DNA of 64,000 nt from Microbacterium maritypicum. Lineage in GTDB: Bacteria; Actinomycetota; Actinomycetes; Actinomycetales; Microbacteriaceae. Made by a program: the position numbers and the translations under genes. The notes under the pieces are model-generated. The model was given only the letters and a program-made list of their open reading frames with translations, did not search any database and had not been told where the DNA came from. Position 1 is the stretch's first letter, and each line of letters begins with the position of its first letter. Below, piece after piece: positions 15,718-25,299 of this stretch. The stretch is taken from the NCBI RefSeq assembly GCF_008868125.1, contig NZ_WAAQ01000003.1, positions 124,001 to 188,000 of the forward strand, given 5' to 3'.

Positions 15718-16935
15718 ATGAGCAACGAAGAGTCGCCGGAATCCGCGCCCCACGACGACGACGCATCCGCCGCAGCTCCCGCCGCATCCGCGACCGCCCG
15801 ACGCACAGCTCGCCGGGCACCCGTGACCGCCACGACAGACGCTCCGCTCCCCGTCGTGATCGAGCCGATGACCCCGAGCCGGTCGTTCTGGACACGCATC
15901 GACCGCCCGTTCGTGTTCGGCTTCCTGGTGACGCTGGGAGGACTCGGGGCGATCGTGATCGGCCTCGCGCTGTCGAACCTGTCGACCGTGCTCATCTACA
16001 TCGCTCTCGCACTGTTCGCTGCGCTCGGCCTCGATCCCGCCGTGCGGTTCCTGGAACGTCGCGGCCTCTCGCGCGTCATCTCGGTGGTCATCACGATCCT
16101 CGCGCTCCTCGTGGTGTTCGCCCTCGTGCTGTGGATGATCGTTCCCGTGGTGATCGACCAGATCGTGAGCTTCGTGCAGTCCGTTCCCGGCATGATCAGG
16201 GACTTCACCCGCAGCGACCTCTACGCGACCCTCGAAGCCCAGTTCGGCGAGCAGTTCCAGGAGCTCGTCTCCCAGGTGCAGTCGTTCCTCACCGACTTCG
16301 GCAACCTGGCCACGATCGGCGGCGGCGCTCTGGCTGTGGGCGCCTCGATCGCCACCAGCATCTCGGGCGCCATCGTGGTGCTCGTGCTCACGCTGTACTT
16401 CCTCGCATCTCTCCCTTCCATGAAGCAGGGGATGCTGCGTCTGGCTCCCGCCCGCGACCGCGCTCGCGCCGGAGACATCGTCGAGCAGATCACCGACTCG
16501 GTCGGCGGCTACGTGATGGGGATGGTGGTGCTCGCGTTCTGCAACGCGACGCTCGCCTTCCTGCTCTACTTCTTCCTCGGACTGCCGTTCCCCCCGCTGA
16601 TGGCGGCGATCGCATTCTGCGTCACCCTGATCCCCCTGGTGGGCTCGGTGCTGTTCTGGATTCTGGGCACGTGCCTCGCGTTGTTCTCCAACCCGATCGC
16701 GGCGCTGATCTTCGCGGCCATCTACCTCGTCTACATGCAGATCGAGGCCTACGTGATCACGCCGCGCGTCATGAACCGCGCCGTCTCGGTCCCGGGGTCA
16801 CTCGTCGTGATCGGTGCCCTCGCCGGCGGCACGCTGCTCGGCCTGCTCGGTGCTCTCGTGGCCGTGCCGGTCACCGCCTCGATCCTGATCATCATCAAGC
16901 AGGTGCTCGTCCCGAAGCAGGACGCCCGGCTCTAG
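15718..16935 (+). CDS. AI-2E family transporter (PerM-like membrane protein)
   Basis: 405 residues: a ~65-residue Ala/Pro/Thr-rich cytoplasmic N-terminus, then about eight membrane helices in the AI-2E_transport (UPF0118) arrangement with the central extramembrane region (residues ~140-205) and the conserved GLPFPPLMAAIAFCVTLIPLVGSV and QIEAYVITPRVMNRAVSVP blocks. Members include TqsA and putative Na+/H+ antiporters, so the transported compound is uncertain. TATCGT (15706-15711) ends six bases before ATG: likely leaderless. Confidence 0.87.
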   Translation: MSNEESPESAPHDDDASAAAPAASATARRTARRAPVTATTDAPLPVVIEPMTPSRSFWTRIDRPFVFGFLVTLGGLGAIVIGLALSNLSTVLIYIALALFAALGLDPAVRFLERRGLSRVISVVITILALLVVFALVLWMIVPVVIDQIVSFVQSVPGMIRDFTRSDLYATLEAQFGEQFQELVSQVQSFLTDFGNLATIGGGALAVGASIATSISGAIVVLVLTLYFLASLPSMKQGMLRLAPARDRARAGDIVEQITDSVGGYVMGMVVLAFCNATLAFLLYFFLGLPFPPLMAAIAFCVTLIPLVGSVLFWILGTCLALFSNPIAALIFAAIYLVYMQIEAYVITPRVMNRAVSVPGSLVVIGALAGGTLLGLLGALVAVPVTASILIIIKQVLVPKQDARL

Positions 16936-16950
16936 CGTTCCTGAAATGAC

Positions 16951-16984
16951 GAAGCGCCCGGACCCTCAGGGGCCCGGGCGCTTC
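16951..16984. terminator. Hairpin between the AI-2E-family gene and the osmoprotectant operon
   Basis: GAAGCGCCCGG (16951-16961) and CCGGGCGCTTC (16974-16984) pair perfectly around a 12-base loop. It lies between the ends of two convergent transcripts and is probably bidirectional. Confidence 0.8.
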
Positions 16985-16995
16985 TGTCATTCGAC

Positions 16996-17910
16996 TCAGC
17001 TGAGGTCGTTGTCGGCCAGCCACTTCTTGGCGATGTCGCCCGCAGACTTCTGGTCGACCGTGCTCTGCACGTTCAGACCGACGAGCTCTTCGGCGGTGAG
17101 CTTCTTGCTGACCGCGTTGATGACGTCGGAGATCTTGTCGGCGACGTCGCTCGAGACGATCGGCACGACGTTCGAGGCCAGGATGATGTTCTCCGGGTCT
17201 TCGAGCGCGACGATGTCTTCGGTCTGGAACGCGGGGTCGGCCGAGTAGATGTCAGCGACCTGGATCTCGCCGGCGAGCAGCGACTCCAGCGTGGTCGGGC
17301 CGGTGGCCGAGAAGCCGAGGTCGACGCCGTAGACCTCCTTGGCCGCAGCCGGGCCGTACGGACGCTGCTCGAACTCCGGCGCGGCACCGATCGTGACCGG
17401 GGTGGTCACCTTCGAGAGGTCGCCGATCGAGGTGAGACCGTTCTCCTCGGCGAAGCTCTTCAGCACCGTGTAGGTGTCCTGGTCAGAGGCCTCGGCGTAG
17501 TCGAGAGCGGTCAGGCCGTCCGGCAGCGCTTCCTTCAGAGCGGCGTAGACGTCGTCAGAGCTGGTAGCCGTGGCGTCTTTGTCGAGGTACTCGAGCAGGT
17601 TGCCGGTGTACTCCGGGAACAGGTCGATCGCGCCGGACTCGACGTCGGGCATATAGGCATCTCGCTGTCCGATGTTGAACTGACGGTCGACCTTGATGTC
17701 GGCACCCTCGAGAGCCTGGGCGTAGATCTCGGCGATGATCTCGTTCGAGTAGTAGGCCTGCGAGCCGATGACGATCGTGTCGCCGTCGGAGCTCGAGCCC
17801 TCGCTCGGGGCATCGAGCGGGTTGCTGTTCGCGCAGCCGCCGAGGACGAGCACCGCGGCGAGCGCGGCACCACCGGCAAGGGCGAGTCGTGATTTACGTG
17901 CTGTGAACAT
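16996..17910 (-). CDS. Osmoprotectant (glycine betaine/choline-type) ABC transporter binding lipoprotein
   Basis: 304 residues. The signal peptide ends with the lipobox LGGC (Cys ~26). The mature protein is an OpuAC-type binding protein of the OpuBC/OpuCC branch: IVIGSQAYYSNEIIAEIYAQALE, DLFPEYTGNLLEYL, and VADIYSADPAFQTEDIVALEDP are typical. It binds quaternary amines or related compatible solutes outside the cell. It is the last gene of a four-gene minus-strand operon, separated from the second permease by 64 bases with its own RBS (GAGGAAG). Confidence 0.88.
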   Translation of the reverse strand: MFTARKSRLALAGGAALAAVLVLGGCANSNPLDAPSEGSSSDGDTIVIGSQAYYSNEIIAEIYAQALEGADIKVDRQFNIGQRDAYMPDVESGAIDLFPEYTGNLLEYLDKDATATSSDDVYAALKEALPDGLTALDYAEASDQDTYTVLKSFAEENGLTSIGDLSKVTTPVTIGAAPEFEQRPYGPAAAKEVYGVDLGFSATGPTTLESLLAGEIQVADIYSADPAFQTEDIVALEDPENIILASNVVPIVSSDVADKISDVINAVSKKLTAEELVGLNVQSTVDQKSAGDIAKKWLADNDLS

Positions 17911-17974
17911 GAGGACTTCCTCTTCTCTGGGACAACAGGGATGGTGCTGTGGAACTCTGTCGGGGCTGTGGATG

Positions 17975-18700
17975 TCAGGCTGTAGCGGGCGACGGAGACG
18001 AGGCTGCGGCTCGCGACCGGCGTGTGGTGGTCGGCGCTCGCACCCCGGCGGGGACGGCGGCGTGCTGGAGGAGGGCGAAGATCAGGTCGACAGCGAGGGC
18101 GAGGACGGCGACGAGGATCGCCCCACCGAGCACCTGATCGAACTTGCGCAGCGGAATGCCCTGGATGATCGGCCATCCGAGCCCGCCGAGATTCACATAG
18201 GCCGCGATCGTGACCGTGGCGATCACCTGCAGGAGCGCCGCCCGGATGCCGCCGACGAGCAGGGGCAGTCCGAGGGGAACCTCGACCTTCCAGAACACCT
18301 GCCACTCGGTCATACCCATCGAACGCGCGGAGTCGAGCACTCGACGGTCGATGGCCTCGAGCCCGGTGTAGGCGCCGGCGAGGAGGGAGGGGATCGCGAG
18401 GAGCACGAACGTGATGACGGCGGCCTCGGGAATGCGCAGGACGCCCAGGATCAGCACGAGCAGCACCATGAGACCGAACGACGGGATGGCGCGCGCTGCC
18501 CCGGAGACGGCGACCGCGATCTCGCGTCCCTTGCCGGTGTGGCCGATGAGCCAGCCCAGAGGAATCGCGATGACCCCGGCGATCAGCACCGAGATCAGCG
18601 TGTAGTACATGTGCTGGCCGAACAGGATGGGCAGCGAGTACGGCCCCTCCCACCGGTCGGGGGAGAAGAGCCAGGCGAAGGCCTCGGTGAACACGTTCAT
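17975..18700 (-). CDS. Osmoprotectant ABC transporter permease (second)
   Basis: 241 residues from ATG 18700, which overlaps the upstream permease stop (ATGA); an extended frame to 18763 would overlap that gene needlessly. About six membrane segments, and the ProW/OpuCB loop LDSARSMGMTEWQVFWKVEVPLGLPLLVGGIR for the ATPase contact. It pairs with the permease encoded just upstream; two different permeases plus one ATPase and one binding protein is the OpuC arrangement. Confidence 0.88.
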   Translation of the reverse strand: MNVFTEAFAWLFSPDRWEGPYSLPILFGQHMYYTLISVLIAGVIAIPLGWLIGHTGKGREIAVAVSGAARAIPSFGLMVLLVLILGVLRIPEAAVITFVLLAIPSLLAGAYTGLEAIDRRVLDSARSMGMTEWQVFWKVEVPLGLPLLVGGIRAALLQVIATVTIAAYVNLGGLGWPIIQGIPLRKFDQVLGGAILVAVLALAVDLIFALLQHAAVPAGVRAPTTTRRSRAAASSPSPATA

Positions 18701-19380
18701 GCGGCGGCTCTCAGGGTGGCGGTCTGCCGTGCGGCGGACGGTGTCTTCGCTGCGCGCGTCCACGGCATCAGCGCCCGCCCGAGAAGCAGGAGCAGCAGGT
18801 CGATCACGAGAGCGATCACGACGACGGCGATCACTCCGGCGAAGACCTCGGCGAGGATGCGCCGCTGCAGTCCGTTGGTGAACAGATAGCCGAGGTTGGT
18901 CACACCGACGAGGATGCCGACCGTGGCGAGGGAGATCGTGCTGACGGCCGCGACGCGGAGACCGGCGAGCACGACGGGACCTGCGAGCGGAAAGTCGACG
19001 GTCCAGAACCGGCGGAAGCCACCGTAGCCCATCGCGGTGGCCGATTGCCGGATGGCGGGATCGACCGAGTCGAGGCCGTCGGACACGGCGCGCACGAGGA
19101 TCGCGACCGCATAGATGGTGAGGCCGATGATGAGGTTGACCGGGCTGCGGGCCGGATACCCGGCGACGGAGGGGAGAAGAATCAGCAGTGCCAGCGAGGG
19201 GATCGTGTAGAGCAGCCCGGTGAGGACGATGACCGGCCCCTTCACGAGCTGATAGCGCCAGGCGACCCAGCCCAGCGGCACCGACAGCACGAAGCCGAGC
19301 ACGATCGCGATCGCACTCTGCTGAAGGTGGATCCCGGTCAGCTCGAGGATGAGGCCGAGGTTGTCGACGATCCAGTTCAC
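18697..19380 (-). CDS. Osmoprotectant ABC transporter permease (first)
   Basis: 227 residues starting at GTG 19380 in a GTGA overlap with the ATPase stop. Five to six membrane segments and the coupling loop DPAIRQSATAMGYGGFRRFWTVDFPLAGPVVLAGLR. Same family as the following permease, with which it should form a heterodimeric channel in the membrane. Confidence 0.88.
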   Translation of the reverse strand: MNWIVDNLGLILELTGIHLQQSAIAIVLGFVLSVPLGWVAWRYQLVKGPVIVLTGLLYTIPSLALLILLPSVAGYPARSPVNLIIGLTIYAVAILVRAVSDGLDSVDPAIRQSATAMGYGGFRRFWTVDFPLAGPVVLAGLRVAAVSTISLATVGILVGVTNLGYLFTNGLQRRILAEVFAGVIAVVVIALVIDLLLLLLGRALMPWTRAAKTPSAARQTATLRAAA

Positions 19381-20249
19381 GGAGCGCCCTTCGTGACGCT
19401 CTCCTCGCTCAGGAGAGCATCGGTCACGGCATCCGGCACATCGACGATCGAGCCCTGGGTGCGGCCATCGGCGTCGACCACCACAGTGCCGCGCGGTGTC
19501 TGCTTGAGGTGCAGGGCGCGGCGACCCCGATCGGCGCCGATGAAGGCTGCGACGAAATCGTCTGCCGGATTCTCGATGATCTCGCTGGGGCTGCCCACCT
19601 GCACGATGCGCGCGCCCTTGTCGAGGATCACGACCTGGTCGCCGAGCAGGAACGCCTCGTCGATGTCGTGCGTGACGAACACGACGGTCTTGTCGAGTTC
19701 GCGCTGCAGCCGCAGGGTCTCCTGCTGCAGGTCGGCCCGCACGATGGGGTCGACCGCGCCGAACGGCTCGTCCATGAGCAGGATGTTCGGGTCGGCGGCG
19801 AGCCCGCGGGCGACACCGACGCGCTGCTGCTGCCCACCGGAGAGCTGGCTGGGGTAGCGGTCGGCGAGCGCCTGGTCGAGGCCCACCGTGTCGAGCAGCT
19901 CACGCGCCCGCTTGTGGGCAGCCGTCTTCTTCACGCCCGTCAGCCGCAGCACCGTGGCCACGTTGTCGATCACCGTGAAGTGCGGCATGAGGCCGGAGTT
20001 CTGCATGACGTAGCCGATGCGGCGGCGCAGAGCCACCGGATCGCCCTGGAGCACGCTCTCGCCGTCGATCTCGACCTCGCCGGAGGTGGGCTCGACCATG
20101 CGGTTGATCATGCGGAGCAGGGTGGTCTTGCCACAGCCGGACGAACCGACGAACACGGTGGTCTTGCGCGACGGCAGCACGAGGCTGAAGTCGTCGACGG
20201 CGAGGGCGCCACCGGGGAACCGTTTGGTGACGTTGCGGAACTCGATCAT
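19377..20249 (-). CDS. Osmoprotectant ABC transporter ATPase (OpuCA/ProV-like)
   Basis: 290 residues. Walker A GSSGCGKTT (~residues 35-43), signature LSGGQQQR, Walker B ILLMDEPFGAVDP, and the H-loop FVTHD are all present. The C-terminal ~50 residues after the ABC domain are shorter than the two CBS domains of ProV, so ionic-strength sensing by CBS pairs is probably absent. First gene of the operon; RBS GGAG five to eight bases before ATG. Feeds energy to the two downstream permeases. Confidence 0.9.
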   Translation of the reverse strand: MIEFRNVTKRFPGGALAVDDFSLVLPSRKTTVFVGSSGCGKTTLLRMINRMVEPTSGEVEIDGESVLQGDPVALRRRIGYVMQNSGLMPHFTVIDNVATVLRLTGVKKTAAHKRARELLDTVGLDQALADRYPSQLSGGQQQRVGVARGLAADPNILLMDEPFGAVDPIVRADLQQETLRLQRELDKTVVFVTHDIDEAFLLGDQVVILDKGARIVQVGSPSEIIENPADDFVAAFIGADRGRRALHLKQTPRGTVVVDADGRTQGSIVDVPDAVTDALLSEESVTKGAP

Positions 20250-20309
20250 GGGCTGGTCTCCAGTCGGTCGATCGATGTGCGAGCGGACGAGTCTTGGCTC
20301 TTCAGATGG

Positions 20310-20612
20310 CTACGGGCCGACCTCGACGCGGGGATCGAACGCGACGTACCCGGAGAAGTCCTTGCCCACGCGATCGAACGCGGAGGGGTAGGGGTTCGGG
20401 TACGACCAGGCGTAGTCGGTGTAGAGCTCTCCGTCGGTCTGCACCGAGAAGTACTGCGCCGCGCCCTTCCACGGACAGGTGTACGGCGTGCGACTCTCGA
20501 CGAGCGCCCCGGGTGTGATGGATGCGGGCGGGAAGTACCAGTTCCCTTCGATGCGGGCGAGATCGCTCTCGTCGGCCTCGGCGATGACGGTTCCTGCGAG
20601 TACAGCCTTCAT
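20310..20612 (-). CDS. DUF427 family protein
   Basis: 100 residues from ATG 20612, with a strong RBS GAGGAGG seven bases upstream; the longer frame further upstream has no coding character. The motifs WYFPPASI, TPYTCPWKGAAQYFSV, and AWSYPNPYPSAFDRVGKDFSGYVAF are those of DUF427 (PF04248), a small beta-barrel family of unknown function. TTATAC about 30 bases upstream of the start could be its -10 box. It precedes the osmoprotectant operon by 60 bases on the same strand and may be transcribed with it. Confidence 0.88.
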   Translation of the reverse strand: MKAVLAGTVIAEADESDLARIEGNWYFPPASITPGALVESRTPYTCPWKGAAQYFSVQTDGELYTDYAWSYPNPYPSAFDRVGKDFSGYVAFDPRVEVGP

Positions 20613-20773
20613 GGTCCTGCCTCCTCGGATGTGAGTTCGAGCGTATAAGACGGCTGCGACATCGGGGATGAGGGTTGCGTCGCGGCCGTCAATATGAGAA
20701 ACAATCCCGTTCCTGTTCGGCACGATCACGCGAACGGATTGCTCCCGATGTCGGGATCGACTCCCTCCACGGA

Positions 20774-22210
20774 TCAGGCGGAGTCGCGGCCGTATCCCTC
20801 GAGCAGCCGCAGCCAGATCTCGCTGATCGTGGGGTACGACGGCACCGCGTGCCAGAGGCGGGCGATCGGGACCTCGCCGACGATCGCCACGGTGGCCGCA
20901 TGCACGAGCTCCGCCACCTCGGGACCGACGAAGGTCGCACCGACCACGACGTCGCGCTCGGTGTCGATCACGAGTCGCGCGTGTCCTTCGAAGCCGTCTT
21001 CGTAGAGGCTCGCCCCGGCGACCCAGCCCAGGTCGTAGTCGACGGCCTTCACCGCGATACGGGCCTTGACCGCCTGGGCCTCGGTGAGCCCGACGGAGCC
21101 GACCTCGGGAATCGAGAACGTGACCTGCGGGACGGCAGCCTGGTCGGCGGTCGCGACGTGACGGCCCCACGGGGCATCGTCGACGTCTTCGCCCTGAGCG
21201 CGGGCCACGATCACGTCGCCCGCGGCGCGCGCCTGGTACTTGCCCTGATGGGTGAGGAGCACACGCCCGTTGACGTCGCCGACCGCGTAGAGCCAGTCCG
21301 ATCCGGGAACGCGGAGCGTGTCATCCGTCTCGATCCAGCGGCCGGGTTCCAGCCCCACGACGTCGAGGCCGATGTCACCGCTGCGCGGCGAGCGACCGGT
21401 CGCGGCGAGCACCTCGGTCGCAGTGATCTCCTCGCCACCGTCGAGAGTGATGGTGACGCCGTCCGCGTCGCGGTGCACGGATGTCGTTCCCACACCGGTG
21501 CGCACATCCACGCCGAGTTCCTTGAGCCCCGCGGCGACGCGCTCGCCCGCGAAGGGTTCCATCCCGCCGAGCAGGCCGCTGCGGGCGATCACGGTGACCT
21601 TCGAGCCGAGTGCGGCGTAGGCGGTCGCCATCTCGACGGCCACGACGCCTCCGCCGATGATGGCCAGGCTCTCGGGCAGCTCTTCGGCGCTGGTGGCCTC
21701 GCGGCTGGTCCACGGGGTGGCCTCGCGCAGGCCTTCGATGGGCGGGATGACGGCATCCGATCCGGTGCTGATAGCCACCGCGTGCCGAGCTTTGAGCACA
21801 CGCTCTGCGCCGTCGGCATCCGTCACCGTCACCTCGCGCTCGCCCGTGATGCGGCCGTGGCCGCGGGCCAGGTCGATGCCGGCCGAATCGAGCCACTTCA
21901 CCTGGCCGTCATCCGACCAGTTGCTGGTGAACGAGTCCCGGCGGTCGAACACCGCGCGCACATCGAGCTTTCCGGTCACCGCCTGCGAAGACCCGCCCAC
22001 GTGTTGCGCGGCCCTGAGCGCCTGCGCCGAACGCAGCAGCGCCTTCGACGGCATGCACGCCCAGTAGGAGCATTCGCCTCCGACGAGCTCGCTCTCCACG
22101 ATGATCGCGGTGAGTCCGCCCTGTACGGCTCGGTCGGCGACGTTCTCGCCCACCGGCCCTCCGCCCAACACGATCAGGTCGTACTCGTCGGTCTTCTCCG
22201 CAGCGTTCAT
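20774..22210 (-). CDS. Pyridine nucleotide-disulfide oxidoreductase (dihydrolipoyl dehydrogenase-like flavoprotein)
   Basis: 478 residues from ATG 22210, chosen over GTG 22219 because GGAGAGG lies eight bases before it. FAD-binding GGGPVGENVA, redox disulfide GGECSYWACMPSKALL (CxxxxC), NAD(P)-binding GGGVVAVEMATAYAALGSKV, second FAD motif YAVGDVNG and a C-terminal HAVPSYPTISE resembling the HxxxxE catalytic dyad. The CxxxxC form is that of lipoamide dehydrogenase, glutathione and mercuric reductases; no E2/E3 partner genes are adjacent and no heavy-metal cysteines are seen. The true substrate is therefore unknown. Confidence 0.85.
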   Translation of the reverse strand: MNAAEKTDEYDLIVLGGGPVGENVADRAVQGGLTAIIVESELVGGECSYWACMPSKALLRSAQALRAAQHVGGSSQAVTGKLDVRAVFDRRDSFTSNWSDDGQVKWLDSAGIDLARGHGRITGEREVTVTDADGAERVLKARHAVAISTGSDAVIPPIEGLREATPWTSREATSAEELPESLAIIGGGVVAVEMATAYAALGSKVTVIARSGLLGGMEPFAGERVAAGLKELGVDVRTGVGTTSVHRDADGVTITLDGGEEITATEVLAATGRSPRSGDIGLDVVGLEPGRWIETDDTLRVPGSDWLYAVGDVNGRVLLTHQGKYQARAAGDVIVARAQGEDVDDAPWGRHVATADQAAVPQVTFSIPEVGSVGLTEAQAVKARIAVKAVDYDLGWVAGASLYEDGFEGHARLVIDTERDVVVGATFVGPEVAELVHAATVAIVGEVPIARLWHAVPSYPTISEIWLRLLEGYGRDSA

Positions 22211-22325
22211 GCGTCGCACCTCTCCATGAGCCGGTTACGTGGCCCAGTCTCGCTCATGAGCAACGCCGAGTCACGGGTGAGTTGTTCCCTGCGGCGTGGC
22301 GCGGGGGAGGTGTGGAGACGCGGAT

Positions 22326-22613
22326 CTAGGTGAAGTGCTGAACCATTCCTATCGTCGCGCCGGTCAGCATGAGCAGCCCGATGAGCACGCCGAATACGCC
22401 GACGACGCCCATCATGAACGGCTTCTGGCGGCCTGCGGATGCCTGAGCGATTCGCTCACCGAACATCGATCTCTGCGTTTTGAAGACGGCCTCATTGAGC
22501 GGGCGGCGATAGCGGATGATGAGTATCCCGAGAGCCACGGCGAATAGACCGACAATAAGGTTGGGCAGGACCGTTCCTGCCTGAATATCAGGCAAGCGAA
22601 TTCCCACCGGCAT
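22326..22613 (-). CDS. Small two-helix membrane protein of unknown function
   Basis: 95 residues, two hydrophobic stretches (LPNLIVGLFAVALGILII and FMMGVVGVFGVLIGLLML) joined by a charged loop. Not recognised as a family. It lies downstream of the RHS toxin/immunity genes on the same strand, in DNA that is less G+C-rich than the flanks, so it probably arrived with that accessory segment. No good RBS is visible. Confidence 0.55.
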   Translation of the reverse strand: MPVGIRLPDIQAGTVLPNLIVGLFAVALGILIIRYRRPLNEAVFKTQRSMFGERIAQASAGRQKPFMMGVVGVFGVLIGLLMLTGATIGMVQHFT

Positions 22614-22673
22614 ATCTGCACCAGGCTAAGGAGGAGTCGCTGCCACGTCGCCCAGAAACAAGCGGCTCCTCGC

Positions 22674-22901
22674 TCATTGACCGCTACTCACCGCCTTCTT
22701 GGCAGCCGCTACGCGCTCGGCATAGTGCGAGTCGAAGACCATCGGCAAAAGTGATTCGAGTTTGGCTTCCAGGTCCCACAGCACTCTCCGCTGTGCGGGA
22801 TCAGCGACAGCCGCTTCTGTCTCGTTTATTGCTCCGAGCCACTCGAATAGGACAAGCGCCTCTTCCTCGCTCAGAACCACGGTGACGTTGTTACCCACCA
22901 C
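22674..22901 (-). CDS. Putative immunity protein of the RHS/colicin D-like toxin
   Basis: 75 residues, acidic (about 12 Asp/Glu against 6 Lys/Arg), predicted all-helical, no signal. It starts with GTG 22901, overlapping the end of the toxin gene by 11 bases, with GGGAGG upstream in the toxin reading frame. Position immediately after a polymorphic toxin tip and the acidic character fit an immunity protein; the colicin D inhibitor is likewise small and acidic. The sequence is not obviously related to ImmD as I know it, so the assignment rests on context. Confidence 0.6.
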   Translation of the reverse strand: MVGNNVTVVLSEEEALVLFEWLGAINETEAAVADPAQRRVLWDLEAKLESLLPMVFDSHYAERVAAAKKAVSSGQ

Positions 22902-25299
22902 CCAACCTCCCAGTCGTCAGCAAGTTCTCGACTTGCGTTGAACTCAACTTCCACCCCGATAGGAAGTCATCTCCTTGGAGAATAACGTTGATGCCTGACT
23001 GCGGGTTGTAGTAGTGAGTCACGGAAGCACCGCGGTACTCCCCGGTGATGCTAATTGTGTTCGGTGATCGGACGTGCGCGACGATTGCAGATGCGAAGCT
23101 CTGCGCGTTGGTGGGGCTGTAGTTCCCAGCAACTCCAAAGTCATTCGCATGCTTGAACTTCTTTTGCGCCTGCACTGTTCTGACGGTCACCGACCGGTGG
23201 ACAGTCATCGGGTTCTGGGCTTGCACGTTCGCCCGTGGCGCGACGACCGGAGTCATCCGCCGCCATGTGTAGATCCCCATCGGTGTGGTGTACCCGCGCA
23301 TATTCGAAGGCATCCCCCGCGAAGTCACATAGTTGCCGCCCTGTGAACCGCCAGCCCAAGGGTTCCACCACTTCTTCCCGCTGAGGTCGTGTCCGTTGAT
23401 GGGCTCGGTGGGCCAGGCGTAGTCGTTCGCTCCGCCCCCTTCGATGGGGTCGACCTGCAGGAACCTCCCGAGGGCGGGGACATACAACCGCACCCCCATC
23501 TCCACCACCAACGCCGACCCTGCCGACTCCGCCGGCTTCAACGCCCCCTGATGCCACAGCGTGTTCCCTGCCACCTGACCCGTGTCATCCGACGCCACCG
23601 TCCCGACCGCGAATGACACAGGGTCCACGGGCTGACCGAACGGATCCCACAACAACAACGCACTCGCCGTGGTGCCGGTGCGGGTCACCAAGCCGTGTCC
23701 ACCCAAACCGGGGAACGACCACGTCACCACCCCGGCCTGGTTCGTCCACGACACCCCACCCGGCAACCCGACACTCCGGGTCAGCTCCGCACCCGACTTT
23801 TGACCCCACGCGGCATCACCACCCGCCGCATACAGATAGTTGGTGGTGGCCGCGGGGGCATCGCCGGTCGGGTCGATGGTGCGTGTGGCGATGCGTCCCG
23901 ACGCATCCCGCACGATCCGCACCGCCGTGCCATCGTCATACGTCGTCCCGACATGCCGGTTCGCGGCGTCGTACGAGAACTGCATATCGCCCAGGCGAAC
24001 CGTGTTCCCCCGCGCGTCATACACGATCTCCGACGCCGCCAGGCCATCGGCGACTGTCGTCGCACCCGGGATCGCTCCCGTCACCGATGACGACAACAAC
24101 CTGTCCGCCCAGTCATAGCAATACGACGTCGACGTGGTCACCGGAGCCTGCCCCGGAGCCGTCCACACATCCGTCAGACCCGTCCGGTTCCCCGACATCC
24201 CCGCCGCCGCATTCGGACCACACCCACCCGACGACCCGAACCCATACGTGAACTCATGCCCCGGAATCACCGCCGACACCAAACGCCCAGCCGTGTCATA
24301 CCCGTACGTCGACGAATACGACGTCGAGCCCATCGACGACTGCTGCTTCACCACACGACCCGACTGCGAACGCACCACAACATCCGACACGACCTGACCG
24401 CCGACCAGCCACTCCTGACCGACCACGCGCTCCGCCGCATCCCGACCCACACTGCTCAGCGCAGAACCATCCGGATACGTGATCTGCTTCAGCCGCTGCA
24501 GCGCGTCATACGTCACCGACGCGAGCTGCTGCCCATCGACCGCGACCGTCTTCACCTTGCCGTCCGCGTCATACGTGTACGCGGTCACCGACGCCGCACC
24601 ACCGGCCGGAGTCGTCGAGATCTGCGTCACCCGACCGGAAGCCGGATCGTACGTGGGCGTAGTCACCGTGCCCCACACGTCCGTGTAGCTCACGGTGCGG
24701 CCGAGCAGGTCGCTGACCGTCGTGATCGTCGAGTCGTTCGGCGAACCCGCGACCGACACCCCGCCGGTGACAGACGTGTACCCACCGCCCGTGACCCGGG
24801 TCGTCTCGGTCGTCGAGCTGGAGATCGTCGCGACCCCCGACCCTCCGAAAATCTTCGACGACACCACCTTGCCGCGGGCGTCGTAACCCGTGCACGACCA
24901 GTCCGTGTCGCCGGTCGACTTCGTCGCGACAGCACGGCCCCACGCGTCATACGCGTACTCGGTCGTGATGGCCCCGCCCGAAGCCGGAGTCGGCCCCGTG
25001 GTCGACTTCGCCATGCCGTACTACTTCGTCCCCGAGGGGATGCCACACACCGCCGGCGCGTTCTCGAGGTCGCCGTAGTAGGTGCTCGTGGTCTTCGCCG
25101 TCGCCGGAGCACCGGCCACACCACCGGCCGGGAGCGTTCGCGTCAGACGCCGCAACCACCCCGCCGCACCGGGCTGCTCGAACGTCGTCGACGTCGTCAG
25201 CGCGAGGCCATCCGGGTCGACTGTTCCGGCCGTCGCCTGACCCAGCCACGGGTGCTGGTACGTCGTCGTGGACGGGCGGTCAGAACTCGAACGTGATAC
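22891..25299 (-). pseudogene. 5'-truncated RHS-repeat gene with nonsense codon and colicin D-like toxin tip
   Basis: From ATG 25014 the frame gives 707 residues: RHS/YD repeats ([20 protein letters not shown]), the RHS core end [18 protein letters not shown]...DYAW, a junction, then a tip (residues ~618-707) with KFKH (His622), YRG, YNP and FLSGW (Ser686, Trp688). These match the K608-K610-H611 and S677-W679 set of colicin D, a nuclease cleaving tRNA-Arg anticodon loops. The same frame continues upstream of 25014 as recognisable RHS sequence (YQHPWLGQ, STYYGDLENAPAVCGIPSG) interrupted by TAG at 25021-25023, and stops at 25299, directly after the bioY stop. The secretion and N-terminal part is missing, so this looks like an orphan tail. 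Confidence 0.8.
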
